A DNA stretch of 64,000 bases from Caldicellulosiruptor naganoensis (GCF_026914285.1 NZ_CP113864.1:1333001-1397000); one strand, 5' to 3'. Counted from the stretch's first letter, positions 30,411-40,190 are shown. Numbers and translations are program-made. The notes: generated by a model from the letters alone, not told the origin.

Positions 30411-31198
30411 ATGATCTTTTGTTGGGAAAACTAAAAGATTTGAAATTATCTGGGATAATAAAGAGTTTTGATTTAAGAGTAGAGGAAGCTATTAAGAATA
30501 ACTTTTCTTATCGAGAGTTTTTTGAGATATTGATAAATGATGAAGTGAGTAACAGGAGAATAAACAGTAATCAAAAGAGGATAAGCAAAGCGAGGTTTCC
30601 ATGGCACAAGACATTAGAAGAATACAATTTTAGTTATCAGCCTTCAATTAATAAGAGGTTTATATACAATTTGGCGACCTGTGAATTTGTCCGCAAGAAA
30701 GAGAATGTGGCCTTCATAGGACCGCCAGGGACAGGAAAAACACATCTTGCAATAGCGATAGGACTTAAAGCTGTAGCACTTGGATATAGAGTTTTGTTTA
30801 CCACAGCAAATGAGATGTTAGAAGAGTTGTATATTTCAAGAGCGGATAATTCGTATCAACAAAAGCTAAAAAACTATGTTAATGTGGATTTGTTGATAAT
30901 AGATGAGCTGGGCTTAAGGAAATTTAATCAAAGCAGTGTAGATGATTTTTATGAGATAATATCGAAGAGGTATGAGAGAGGATCGATAATAATAACCACA
31001 AACAAGGTATTTGAAGAGTGGCCGAGGATATTTTATGACCCAGTCTTAGCAACGGCAATTTTAGATAGATTTGTACATCACTGTCATTTTGTAGTTATCA
31101 AAGGTGAAAGTTATAGGATGAAGCAAAGGGAGGGTGCTATAAAAGCTTTAACAGATGATTCCAAGAATGAGTCAAATCAGTTAGATAATGATAATTAA
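30407..31198 (+). CDS. istB: IS21 helper ATPase IstB
   Basis: A 263-residue AAA+ ATPase related to DnaC/DnaA that selects target DNA and activates IstA. Walker A is GPPGTGKTHLAIAIG, Walker B LLIIDELGLR, and sensor 1 IIITTNKVFEEWP. The ATG overlaps the istA stop (ATGA), as is normal in IS21 elements. Confidence 0.95.
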   Translation: MNDLLLGKLKDLKLSGIIKSFDLRVEEAIKNNFSYREFFEILINDEVSNRRINSNQKRISKARFPWHKTLEEYNFSYQPSINKRFIYNLATCEFVRKKENVAFIGPPGTGKTHLAIAIGLKAVALGYRVLFTTANEMLEELYISRADNSYQQKLKNYVNVDLLIIDELGLRKFNQSSVDDFYEIISKRYERGSIIITTNKVFEEWPRIFYDPVLATAILDRFVHHCHFVVIKGESYRMKQREGAIKALTDDSKNESNQLDNDN

Positions 31199-32035
31199 AT
31201 TTTTTTGAAAACAGGTGGGGAAAAAATATTATCAAAAGTGGGGAAAAGGTATTGACAATAACAACAAAAATGACCATTTATGAACATAAGGCGAATATTA
31301 GAATTAGCGGCGGATGTTTTGGACAAAGAAGAATAGACAAGAGAGTATACCTGGTTAGTTTCGAGGTCAGGGTTAGCTTTTGAAGTTTTTCGCAGTAGAG
31401 ATTGAAAGAATTTAGGGTTATTTTCGCGGACTTTAGGTTCGAGTCCTGTAGTATCGAATATTAGAGTAGAAGCTAAATCTGGGCAATGCTCAAAAGCTAT
31501 GTTATGAGCGAAAAGAGCGATGTTATTGAACAATTTTTCGATTTCAAGTGCAAAGAGTTTTCTAAACCTTGAGAAGGTAGAAATAGAGGGCACATTTTCA
31601 AAGTTGCAGAATGTACGAAGTTCATAAGATTTAAATAGAACAGCACGAAGCTGGGTGATAGTATTAAGTTTGAGGATTTTTTGGATAAAGAAAGCACAGA
31701 GCATGGATTCTAAAGAGAAGCTTCTGTGTTTGCCGAAATATTTGTAGTAGGCTTTGTAGAATGAGTCAGGGATGAATTGAGATAGGTCGATAAATTTTTC
31801 GAACAAACCCAAAAGGCTTTCTGGCGAATAAAGAGCCGAGGCCATTATATGAGAGTTAAGTTCCAAAAAGGAAAGTTGTTTAGGTTTGTTTTTAAACATT
31901 TTAGGACCCTCCTCACAGTAACATATTTGTTTTATATACTCATATTTTACTACAACTATGAGGAGGGTGACCAGACTTTTTTAGATATTTAAAATGCTTG
32001 ATAACGCTCATATTGAGCGTTTCTGCAAAAGGCTA

Positions 32036-32506
32036 TAATAATCTATATCAAAAGGAGGGTTAAGTTTTCAACAATAACAGTAGAAACATTGAAGAATATA
32101 CTTGAAAGAGATCAATTTGTGGAGCAATAATAAACTTTAAGAATCTGAGCTTAATAGTGATGTATTATTTTTCGAAAGGGTCTATAAGCAAAAAGCAAAA
32201 TTGTAATGCGTTGTGGGAGAAGATGTTAAAACCAGCGAATAAAAAATCAGGTGAAGAAATAAGATTAAACTTAGGTTCTTAACAAACTCTGAAATGATGG
32301 TCTTAATAATAATTGCTTTAGATAAGAGTTTAAAAATATAGATGTTTATGCTTTTTGTAACAAATGAATTAAATACAAATAAAATAACTCAATAAGAAAA
32401 GCAACTCAAAAGATAAAAATAGCTAAATGACAGTTAAATTTATTTGGGGATTAGTTAAAATCGAACTTTATAGTTCATTAAATAATATCAAACAGGGGGC
32501 AAACTA
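32036..32506 (+). other. AT-rich stretch, no intact gene
   Basis: Just after copy A, AAAGGAGGG (about 32051) precedes a short open frame reading STITVETLKNILERDQFVEQ, which has no clear start codon and may be the head of a lost gene or transposase. The remaining bases show no gene, promoter or strong hairpin. Confidence 0.4.
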
Positions 32507-32674
32507 ATGATAAGAAACAGATTGTTTGATGAGTTCTTTAATACGATGATTAAAAATGAACTGTCACGTTTTTTTGTTAAAATAGCTATATTTTTCTTTA
32601 TTCTAGTTGCTGCTTACCATATTGGAAGAATAATTGGGAGATTGATTTATGACATATTTAAAAGTATAATTTAA
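32507..32674 (+). CDS. Small single-pass membrane protein, unknown
   Basis: A 55-residue frame with GGGGGC eight to twelve bases before the ATG. The N-terminus MIRNRLFDEFFNTMIKNELS is polar and basic, then VKIAIFFFILVAAYHIGRII is one membrane helix, and a short tail follows. No family is recognised. It stands among peptide-export genes and IS debris, where small membrane proteins are often immunity factors; that is only context. Confidence 0.5.
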   Translation: MIRNRLFDEFFNTMIKNELSRFFVKIAIFFFILVAAYHIGRIIGRLIYDIFKSII

Positions 32675-33157
32675 ACCTTGATAAAAATTGTATGTCAATT
32701 TGTGGCTGATAAATTAAAATGGTATTAGAATTATAATAAAAGTGCCATGTAAAAAAAGAAATGGATAGTAACTGTTTGGTGATTTTGCATTGTTAAATTG
32801 AGACATTCAAAAATATGATTTACAATTAAAAACTTCTTGCTAATTAATAGGTTACAGTCAGAGGTGTTAGTGTGTATTTAAAATTGAAAGATGAGGCTAT
32901 AACAAAATGATTAAATTTTAAATAATAGTAAGAATAATTTTGAGTTAAAGAGAAATTTAAATAAAAATTGTTTCCGCACAAAAACCATAAAGTAAATTGT
33001 AATACATATAAGTTATAAAAAGGATAATATTGGAAATAATTGATTTTTATCTATCTGAGGAATTCTATACAATCGAAATATAATGTATAGTCATACCAAA
33101 ATAGTGTTATATAAAAGCTAGGATTAAGAGCTTAACATCAGAGTAAGGTGATGTTAA
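32675..33157 (+). other. Intergenic stretch without a visible gene
   Basis: In 483 bases, strongly AT-rich, no frame with a ribosome site and no strong hairpin was found. AAGGTGATG near 33147 is the ribosome site for the next gene. Confidence 0.4.
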
Positions 33158-33748
33158 ATGAAATTTAAAACAGGAAAACCACCAGTTAATGAAAATATCA
33201 ATGTATCAGAATGGAACTTGCTTAAGGAACCAAAAAATTTAATAGTTACTCAGGTAATTGCTTTACCAATAGGGTTAATTTGTGCAGGACTAATTTTCTT
33301 CATTTTATATTATTTCAGAGGCATATATATACCTAAATTTGGGATAGAATACATTTTAGCCTATTTTCTAATGATACCCATACATGAGATGATACATGCT
33401 TTGTGTTATCCTGGCGGTTTGAATTCAAAAGATACAGTAATTGGATATTGGGCTGAGGTATCTGTTTTTTATGCATATAATAGCTGTATTTTGAAAAGAA
33501 ATAGATATTTATTAGTTTATATTGCTCCATTTGCTGTACTCTCTATTATTCCGACCATTGTTATGCTATTTTTAGATTTTAAAAGTGATTTGTTATTGCT
33601 AATTGTACTTTTCAATGCTTTAAGTTCGTGTGTAGATATATTTAACTGTATTTTGATTTTATTACAGGTACCCAAAGAAGGACTTGTAGTTAATAGTGAA
33701 GAAAAAACATATTGGAAATTGGAAAATTATCTTAATGCGAGAACATAA
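33158..33748 (+). CDS. DUF3267-type membrane zincin
   Basis: A 196-residue membrane protein with helices at about 30-52, 62-80, 117-140 and 143-165. IPIHEMIHALCYPGG carries H76-E77-x-x-H80, the HExxH motif of putative zincin peptidases of the DUF3267 family, at the end of a membrane helix. Substrate and role are unknown. Lying between a single-pass peptide and a small membrane protein, it may take part in peptide processing or protection. AAGGTGATG precedes the ATG. Confidence 0.75.
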   Translation: MKFKTGKPPVNENINVSEWNLLKEPKNLIVTQVIALPIGLICAGLIFFILYYFRGIYIPKFGIEYILAYFLMIPIHEMIHALCYPGGLNSKDTVIGYWAEVSVFYAYNSCILKRNRYLLVYIAPFAVLSIIPTIVMLFLDFKSDLLLLIVLFNALSSCVDIFNCILILLQVPKEGLVVNSEEKTYWKLENYLNART

Positions 33749-33840
33749 TAAAATAAATCAATTTAAATACCACTATTGACAAATGAATAAAGTAAATATA
33801 AGAATATCGATAAAAATTGAATTTATGGAGTGATTTTCTG

Positions 33841-34074
33841 ATGCTTGTAGTCTTTTTTGCATTGTATTCTATTTTAGCCCTTGTATGTGTAGTAGCAATT
33901 GTCAGAAACAAATGTAGTAGACTTGCAATAATAATACCAATTTATTTAGAATGCATAGCATTATTTGCTGTTTACAAGCAAAGCCTTGCAATATATGGAT
34001 TAGGTGGTTTAGTAGCTGTTATTGTGTTATTGCCAATGTTGGTTAAAAGAATGGTTCCTTCCGAAGTCAGTTGA
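33841..34074 (+). CDS. Small two- or three-helix membrane protein (paralogue 1)
   Basis: A 77-residue hydrophobic protein beginning MLVVFFALYSILALVCVVAI, then a short basic loop (VRNKCSR), IIPIYLECIALFAVYKQ and a Gly-rich helix IYGLGGLVAVIVLLPML. GGAGTGA lies eight bases before the ATG at 33841, which is preferred to a TTG at 33817. It is clearly homologous to the protein at 40356-40577 (same YSILA, IIPIYLEC, YGLGGLV segments). Both stand beside peptide-type ABC modules. An immunity role is inference. Confidence 0.65.
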   Translation: MLVVFFALYSILALVCVVAIVRNKCSRLAIIIPIYLECIALFAVYKQSLAIYGLGGLVAVIVLLPMLVKRMVPSEVS

Positions 34075-34115
34075 ATAAGTTTAATTTTTTGACTATAATG
34101 AAAGGACTATTAAAT

Positions 34116-35584
34116 TAGCCGTTTGCAAAATGGGTGGTGATTGAAGGTAAGAAGTAACAATAAAAACAAGAAGTACAAACAAGGCGTAAAAGGAATGGCA
34201 CAGTTACAACCATATATTATCAATAATGACAAAAATATTGAACAACAAACATATGCCAAAAATTTACAACCTCAAAAAAGACAATAGTATCCTAAACCTT
34301 CTAAATTCTAAGTTTTAGAAGGTTAAGTAAAAAACTGTAAATTTTTTGTAGGTTAGAGATTCAAATACTGTAGTTTTAAGCGATAAGTTTTTTAAGTTTG
34401 TTCAGTTTTTTAATAGTCAATTTAGAACAATAAAGCTTAATATTGTGAGCGAGAATAAATAAGAGCGAAAAAGTAATGGCAGAGAGCAAGAAACCAGAGA
34501 AAATAGAAATATGGTCAAGAGTTTGGATGGTATCAGAACCCATGTAGGATTTTAGGTGGTAAATAGTCTGCTCCACAGTGACACGTTTGTGGTAGAGGTC
34601 TAAAAACTCTTGAGAATTTCTACTCAGACCTGGGAAAGACCGAAAATCGTCAGGGTAAGTGTAGAATGTTCTACCTGATTTAGAGGTAGTACATGGGTGA
34701 GGGCAAGAACAGGTACGTTTGCCATCTTTGTAAGAAGACATAGGGCAAGTCCATTTAAAACGCAAAGAGCGATTTTTACCCTGATATTTTCCTTCAGGTT
34801 TAAAAGGTTTATCGACCTTTTTGCAGATAGGAACACCATCTTCAGATATAACGATATTAGGGCTTGATGTAGGTGTAGTATTTTTAGAGGTTCTTGTAGG
34901 CAGAATAATAACAATTTTGGAGAAGTTGAAGGTGTTTTTTAAAGTGGAGTAGATGTTATATGAATCCAAGGCACTGTCAGCAATGAAAGTGGAGAAATTT
35001 TTGGGAATATAAGAGAATAAAGTTTTTAGCGAAGGAATTAAAGCTTTAGAGTCGCAGATACTTTTATGCTCTATAGGGTCAGAAGAAGTAGAATCAGAGT
35101 TAAACAGAGGTACTAAAGCTAAAGGGATACCGAGAGCGTTGGTTATGACAGCAAATTTTAAAGCCCAGCAGAAATGGCCATTTACAAACATAAGGCGGAT
35201 ATTAGAATTAGCATTAGCAGTTTTAGGCAAAGAGGAACATTGTCATTTAGGTTACAGAAAAAACGAAGTTCATAACAGTATAAGAAGGACGACCCGAAGC
35301 TGAGTAAGGGTATTGAGTTTGAGTAATTTTTAGACAAAGAAGCCTATGTGCATAGAATCTAATGAGAAGCATCTATGCTTGCCAAAGTGTTTATAGTAAG
35401 CATTGTAGAAAGAAGAAGGTATGTAGCTTGATAAGTCGATGAATTTATTGAACAAGCCTAAAAGGCTTTCAGGCTTGTAGAGAGCCGAAGCCTTTTTTAC
35501 TACAACTATGAGGAGGGTGACCAGACTTTTTGAATCTTTATAAAGCTTGATAACGCTCATATTGAGCGTTTCTGCAAAAGGCTA
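34116..35584 (-). mobile_element. DDE insertion sequence, decayed copy B
   Basis: It has the same TAGCC(G/T)TTTGCA ends as copy A and a subterminal palindrome AACGCTCATATTGAGCGTT (about 35551-35569). The minus-strand transposase has lost its start region and a central block. What remains is a 5' scrap (YKPESLLGLFNKFIDLS and on, about 35330-35490) and an open 3' half of about 284 residues (34376-35230) ending KKLNKLKKLIA. It lacks a complete gene and could move only with a helper transposase. Confidence 0.82.
34376..35230 (-). pseudogene. 3' part of the copy B transposase
   Basis: About 284 residues: NSNIRLMFVNGHFCWALKFA, DSALDSYNIYSTLKN, YKDGKRTCSCPHPCTTSKSG and KRVTVEQTIYHLKSYMG, the region holding the final catalytic Glu. 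The middle third and the start of the protein are missing compared with copy A, so it cannot be active. It gives the intact reference for the frameshifted end of copy A. Confidence 0.8.
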
Positions 35585-35802
35585 TAACTGTAATAGCAAA
35601 GGAGGTAGCACAATTGTTATTGTATATGGAAATCCAAAAAATTCTCAAAGGCAAAAAATTTTTTATTGCCTTAATAATCGCAATTTGTTTTAATCTTTTT
35701 TATTGCTGGTTTGTGTATAATTATGAGAATAAAAGTGTTGAATCCACAAAACAATATATTGCAGATACAGAAAGACAGATAAAGGAATTGCAGAAGAAAT
35801 TA

Positions 35803-36229
35803 AAAAAAGAAAAAGACGACATGAAGAAAAGATTGTATCAGGAGCAAATTGATGAATTGACTAGAATTGTTCAAAAGGAAAAATTAAAATTGCAATATGG
35901 TTCTAATCCTAAGAAAGAAATAGAAGAGAAAGCTCAATATTACAAGATGATGTATGAAATTTCTAAGAAAACTGGTAATTATAGAGAACTTGAAATTAAT
36001 AAGGTGAATTATGAGATTTTAAATGAAAATATAAAGAGGAAGAAGTATTACAGTGTTGGTGGACAATTTGATGGATGGACTTATTTACTTAGTCAATCGT
36101 ACGGAATAGCATTTTTTATAATTATTGTTTTAGCTTTACTTATTGGAAGTGGTATAGTTTCAGATGAATATAAGGAAGGAACAGCAAAGCTTTTAAAAAC
36201 TTTGCCTGTAAAAAGAAGTAATATTATAT
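35803..36229. repeat. Left copy of a 427-bp direct repeat flanking the IS1634-type element
   Basis: This is permease coding sequence that recurs, apparently identical, at 38212-38638 immediately after the IS. The frames agree (offset 2409 bases). The repeat begins in an A-run and ends in AGTAATATTATAT. It is the target-site duplication of the insertion. Confidence 0.9.
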
Positions 36230-38211
36230 CTTGACTTTGTCAGTTTGAAGCTCAAAAAGCTTGGGAGGACTGGGATTGACAAAATATGGACCTCAATTTT
36301 GTCACTACATCATTTGCTAATACCAATAAATTCTAAGCCTTCCTCATATGTCATGAAGTTTTTTGGACCCTTTATCTTCATTACATTCAGTATATCTCCA
36401 GCTTCTCCCTCAATTTTTTGCTTTATCAAATATTTCTTCCCTTTTATCTCTATTTCAAAAAAGTTCATTGAATATATTGCTTCCATTATCCTTTCACTAC
36501 TTATTCCTTTACCTTTTCTCCTCAAAATATATTCCAATGTCCTTTGCAGTAAAAATGCCAAAAAACATATCACAAAATGTCCTTTTATTCTGCTTTCTGT
36601 AAAGTGATATATCGGTCGCACTTCTAAACAGCTTTTCATTACTCTGAATGACTGTTCTATCTTCCATAAATCGTGATATGCTCCTAAAACCTCTTCTACA
36701 TCCATATCCTTTTTGCTCGTTTGAATTGCATAATAACCGTCAAATTTCTCATCTCGTTTTATCGCTTCCTCATCCAATACATATTCTTCTGATTTTGATT
36801 TCTTCTTCAAATATTTCCTTGCACCTTTCTTTTCTAAGGCTGTTATGCTTCCTTTGTTCTCTAAAAGCTCTTTGGCTTTTCTTACCAATCTCTCTCTGTC
36901 TTCTTTGTCTTTCTTGGCTCTCTTGCTTGAATACGTTATTATCAAATTCTCTTCTATTTTGAACTCTTTACCCTCTTCATCCTTGACAATATTTGTTCTT
37001 TCCAATACCTTATATTTGAATTCATCACCATAAATTTCTTCAGCATTCAAACATCTTTTGCCATCAAGTCTTTTATATCCTTCTTCATTAAAAACTTCAT
37101 CTAAAATTTCTTTACTTGCATTCTTTAATCTGCTTGCTACTATATAGTCGTACCCAGCTTCTTTTATCATCTTTAAATTTATTCTGCTGTTAAGCCCTTT
37201 GTCTGCTACTATTATTATCTTATCTATACTAAATTTTTCCTTCAGCTTCCTCAGTATCTTTACCATCGTCTTGCTATCTATCGTATTACCAGGAAAAAGT
37301 TCATACCCTATCGGTCTGCCTTCTTTGTCCACCAAAAGCCCTAATACAACTTGCACTTCATTTACCTTGTTGTCTTTGCTAAACCCAAAATTTTTAAGTT
37401 CATCCGCTCTACAACTCTCAAAGTATATTGTCGTCACATCATAAAACACTACATCAACTACCATCTTAAATAAGTCTTTATTTCTCTGATACAGGTATGT
37501 CTCTAAATCTTCTTTTACACTGTCAAGAAAATCTAAACACCTGTACAATTGATTCAAATCTATATCCTCTTCAAATCCAAAATATTTGCTTCTCTGATGA
37601 TAAGTTCTTAGTTTGCTCATTGGCTCTATCAATCTCTGTATGGTCATTAAAAAACTTACTTTGTCTACATCAAATTTTATCTTTCTCTCTTTTGCTGCTT
37701 TCCCTTTTAAAAACTTATCAATTTCAAGCTCCTGCCATAACTTTCTGTATACAATGTATCCCCAGTTTTTTACAACTGCATCCGAAATATCTTCTTCAGA
37801 TTCAATAGTAACAGCTTTTGCATTCTCAGTAGTTGTTTCAGCGACAATATCAGATAGTTTTTTTACAATGTTTTTAAAAGCGGGGTCATCTTTGAGAATA
37901 TCAAGTCTACCAAAGTTAAATAGTACTCTTTGCTTTACTTTACCATTTTCACGGTAATTTTCGACTAACCTAACATACTGATAACCGCCAGCATTAGTAA
38001 TTTTGACAAACATATGGCAACTCCTTGAAGATAGTTTGTTATATTGTACCACAAAATATTTAAAAAGTCAAGCAAATTCAGTATATATTAAGCTAAAATT
38101 TGTCCCTACATTTTTTAAAATTTTTTATTTTTCTCTTCTTGAAACCCGCATAAATTAAGACTTTGTTATTTTTTGTTAGCTCAAAAACACCTCTTAACTG
38201 ACAAAGTCAAG
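36230..38211 (-). mobile_element. IS1634/IS1549-type insertion sequence, copy 1
   Basis: A 1982-bp element with inverted ends CTTGACTTTGTCAGTT and one minus-strand transposase gene. The copy at 48806 has the same length and ends in the opposite orientation. IS1634 and IS1549 are known for long, variable target duplications; here the duplication is 427 bp. Confidence 0.93.
36310..38013 (-). CDS. IS1634-family transposase (copy 1)
   Basis: A 567-residue DDE transposase of the IS4-like superfamily. From the ATG at 38013 (AAGGAG seven bases upstream) it reads MFVKITNAGGYQYVRLVENY. VDVVFYDVTTIYFES holds the first catalytic Asp, IIIVADKGLNSRINL the second, and HDLWKIEQSFRVMKS the Y-(2)R-(3)E(6)K-like Glu region. 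The frame is open further upstream to a GTG at 38052. It is intact and differs from copy 2 at only two residues near the C-terminus (KQKIEGEAG here, KQRIEGGAG there), so both insertions are recent. Confidence 0.95.
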   Translation of the reverse strand: MFVKITNAGGYQYVRLVENYRENGKVKQRVLFNFGRLDILKDDPAFKNIVKKLSDIVAETTTENAKAVTIESEEDISDAVVKNWGYIVYRKLWQELEIDKFLKGKAAKERKIKFDVDKVSFLMTIQRLIEPMSKLRTYHQRSKYFGFEEDIDLNQLYRCLDFLDSVKEDLETYLYQRNKDLFKMVVDVVFYDVTTIYFESCRADELKNFGFSKDNKVNEVQVVLGLLVDKEGRPIGYELFPGNTIDSKTMVKILRKLKEKFSIDKIIIVADKGLNSRINLKMIKEAGYDYIVASRLKNASKEILDEVFNEEGYKRLDGKRCLNAEEIYGDEFKYKVLERTNIVKDEEGKEFKIEENLIITYSSKRAKKDKEDRERLVRKAKELLENKGSITALEKKGARKYLKKKSKSEEYVLDEEAIKRDEKFDGYYAIQTSKKDMDVEEVLGAYHDLWKIEQSFRVMKSCLEVRPIYHFTESRIKGHFVICFLAFLLQRTLEYILRRKGKGISSERIMEAIYSMNFFEIEIKGKKYLIKQKIEGEAGDILNVMKIKGPKNFMTYEEGLEFIGISK

Positions 38212-38638
38212 AAAAAAGAAAAAGACGACATGAAGAAAAGATTGTATCAGGAGCAAATTGATGAATTGACTAGAATTGTTCAAAAGGAAAAATTAAAATT
38301 GCAATATGGTTCTAATCCTAAGAAAGAAATAGAAGAGAAAGCTCAATATTACAAGATGATGTATGAAATTTCTAAGAAAACTGGTAATTATAGAGAACTT
38401 GAAATTAATAAGGTGAATTATGAGATTTTAAATGAAAATATAAAGAGGAAGAAGTATTACAGTGTTGGTGGACAATTTGATGGATGGACTTATTTACTTA
38501 GTCAATCGTACGGAATAGCATTTTTTATAATTATTGTTTTAGCTTTACTTATTGGAAGTGGTATAGTTTCAGATGAATATAAGGAAGGAACAGCAAAGCT
38601 TTTAAAAACTTTGCCTGTAAAAAGAAGTAATATTATAT
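38212..38638. repeat. Right copy of the 427-bp direct repeat
   Basis: It repeats 35803-36229 in the same orientation. Downstream of it the permease reading frame continues with sequence not present on the left side. Confidence 0.9.
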
Positions 38639-39242
38639 TAAACAAATTTATTGCAACTGTATTAACTATTTCTGCATTGGTAATTGGTATACAAATTATA
38701 TTTTTTATAGTTTTAAGTATTATAACAAATTCTTTGAAATACTACGATGTGTATTGTTACTGGATTTCTAAATATAAGGTGATAGGTTTTAAAGTATATC
38801 CTGTTTTAGATAATGTGAGATTGTTGAACCTACTTGAATGTAGTTTACTACAATTATTAATTGAAATTATTATTATATTGGCTATATCGGGAGCTATCAT
38901 ATTTTTCTCCACAATATTTGAAAACGGAGCATTTGCAAGTATTAGCTTTTTTGCAATAATAATAGCTATAAGTATTTTTCGTCAAAAGATGCTTATTCTT
39001 AAAACACCTATATTAAAGTTGTTGTCGTTAATATTTCCTTGGGAACTAGCAACGGTATATACAAATTCATTACCAGGGGAAATAGAATGGATTTATGCTT
39101 CTTCTTATATTGTAATAGGTGTAAATTTATTGTTGACGGTTATTTTTGTATTAAGTTCAATAAAGATATTTAAATATAAAGAAAAGGTATAATATGGGAA
39201 AATAATAAAGATTTGGGAACAGTTAAAGGGGGGTAAAATAGA

Positions 39243-40190
39243 TTGGCTGAAAACCAAGTGGAAATGGTAATAAAAGTAACTGATGTGTACAAGAAAATTG
39301 GAAACTCTCAAATTCTAAAAGAAATAAACTTTTCAATAGGAAAAGGAGAAATTGTTGGTCTTGTAGGACCAAATGGTGCCGGCAAAAGCACATTAATGAA
39401 AATACTATCAGGTTTATGGTCACCAAAACCAAAAGGGAAATGCTATATTCTGGGATGTGACATGACTAATGAACTTGAAAGGATAGAGGCTCTAAGAAGA
39501 TCTTCATTTTTTATTGAAACACCAGCACTGTATCTTAAACTTAGTGGTTATGATAATATAGAACTGTATGCTAAATTAAAATATGGGAGTGCCTTTAACG
39601 TTAAAGACGAAGTTAATAGATTAGCACCGTTTTTTGAATTAGATAATAAAATGCTAAAAAGAAAGGCAAAAACATATTCCTTAGGAACAAAACAGAAAGT
39701 TAGTTTGCTTCAAATGTTTATTGGCAACCCTGAAGTGTTGATATTGGATGAACCTTTTAATGGATTGGACCCAACCACCACAATTAAAGTTAAAGAACTC
39801 TTAAAAACACGATGGAGAGAAAATAACATAACCGTTTTAATCTCATCACATATATTAAGTGATATAGAGGAGTTATGTTCAAGAATTATTTTTATCAAAA
39901 ATGGTTCAATAATATTAGACAAAAATAAAGAAGAATTGTTAAAAAGAAATACAGTAGTGATTTTTCATTTTACTGAAAAGGAGCATGTTGATATAGCGTG
40001 CAGGTTAATAAAAGAAAAATTACCATATATAACTGTAGAAACTCAGTTTAATAACTCTATAAAAGTTCATAATCTAAATTCTCATTATGATGTTTTAGAT
40101 ATATTACAGAATGAGGGTATAAAAGTTCGAGACATAGAAGAACAAAAAATGAGTTTAGTAGATTTTTACAAACAACTTTATTTACAATAA
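39243..40190 (+). CDS. ABC transporter ATPase, peptide-efflux/immunity type (paralogue 2)
   Basis: A 315-residue ATPase starting at TTG (39243) with AAAGGGGGG nine bases upstream. Walker A is GPNGAGKST, the signature is YSLGTKQKVSLLQMF, Walker B is VLILDEPFNGLDPTT and the switch His is in LISSHILSDI. The C-terminal region after about residue 225 matches the BcrA-like subfamily. It lies 50 bases after the interrupted ABC-2 permease and is homologous to the ATPase at 26126. With the permease broken, it may have no working partner. Confidence 0.9.
   Translation: MAENQVEMVIKVTDVYKKIGNSQILKEINFSIGKGEIVGLVGPNGAGKSTLMKILSGLWSPKPKGKCYILGCDMTNELERIEALRRSSFFIETPALYLKLSGYDNIELYAKLKYGSAFNVKDEVNRLAPFFELDNKMLKRKAKTYSLGTKQKVSLLQMFIGNPEVLILDEPFNGLDPTTTIKVKELLKTRWRENNITVLISSHILSDIEELCSRIIFIKNGSIILDKNKEELLKRNTVVIFHFTEKEHVDIACRLIKEKLPYITVETQFNNSIKVHNLNSHYDVLDILQNEGIKVRDIEEQKMSLVDFYKQLYLQ

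Larger units (their letters stand above)
28790..31263 (+). mobile_element. IS21-type insertion sequence with 8-bp target duplication
   Basis: A 2474-bp element with ends TGTTAATG and (inverted) TGTTATTG, internal end repeats TTCCCCACCTG, and adjacent istA and istB genes. ACAAAAAT precedes it (28782-28789) and follows it (31264-31271), a perfect 8-bp direct repeat. Both genes are intact, so this is a recent and possibly active insertion. Confidence 0.93.
27987..31899 (-). pseudogene. DDE transposase of copy A, interrupted and frameshifted
   Basis: The N-terminal half reads from 31899 (MFKNKPKQLSFLELNSHIM) through the DUF772-like HRSFSLESMLCAFFIQKILK and the first catalytic Asp in LIFDTTGLEPKVRENN, to NGHFC at about 31265. 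The IS21-type element interrupts it there. The other half resumes at about 28789 with YALKFAVITNALGLPLA, has DSALDSANIYSTLKN, and reaches the stop at 27987. Joining across one copy of the 8-bp target duplication restores NGHFCYALKFAV, as in copy B. The C-terminal half also has frameshifts, so it was decaying independently. Confidence 0.85.
27711..32035 (-). mobile_element. DDE insertion sequence (copy A), split by an IS21-type element
   Basis: Its ends are TAGCCGTTTGCAAAA (27711 onwards) and, on the other strand, TAGCCTTTTGCAGAAA (ending at 32035). The same two ends bound a second copy at 34116-35584, which supports the limits. Removing the nested IS21 and its target duplication leaves about 1.84 kb with one minus-strand transposase gene. 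The family looks like a DUF772/DDE_Tnp_1 transposase of the IS1182/IS5 superfamily; the exact family is not certain. Confidence 0.82.
35614..39192 (+). pseudogene. ABC-2 permease gene interrupted by an IS1634-type element
   Basis: The 5' piece (35614-36229) starts at TTG with AAAGGAGGT seven bases upstream, gives MLLYMEIQKILKGKKFFIAL, a membrane helix, the coiled coil IADTERQIKELQKKLKKE and a second helix, and ends in the IS after KRSNII. The 3' piece continues LNKFIATVLTISALVIGIQI to the stop at 39192. The 427 bases before the IS are repeated after it, so joining 36229 to 38639 restores a protein of about 389 residues, a paralogue of the permease at 24604. As it stands, a fusion starting inside the IS (TTG near 38173) could make an N-terminally truncated protein. 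Its partner is the ATPase at 39243. Confidence 0.88.

Noticed and set aside
32051-32130. A possible short gene after AAAGGAGGG reading STITVETLKNILERDQFVEQ.
   Set aside because: No start codon at a proper distance and only about 21 residues; reported only as part of the intergenic description.
36245-37957. Several plus-strand open frames across the first IS1634-type element.
   Set aside because: They are antisense shadows of the intact transposase; the same shadows recur on the opposite strand of the second copy.
38173-39192. An independent permease gene starting inside the IS1634-type element.
   Set aside because: The first residues are IS end sequence and the rest is the 3' part of the interrupted permease including its duplicated segment.
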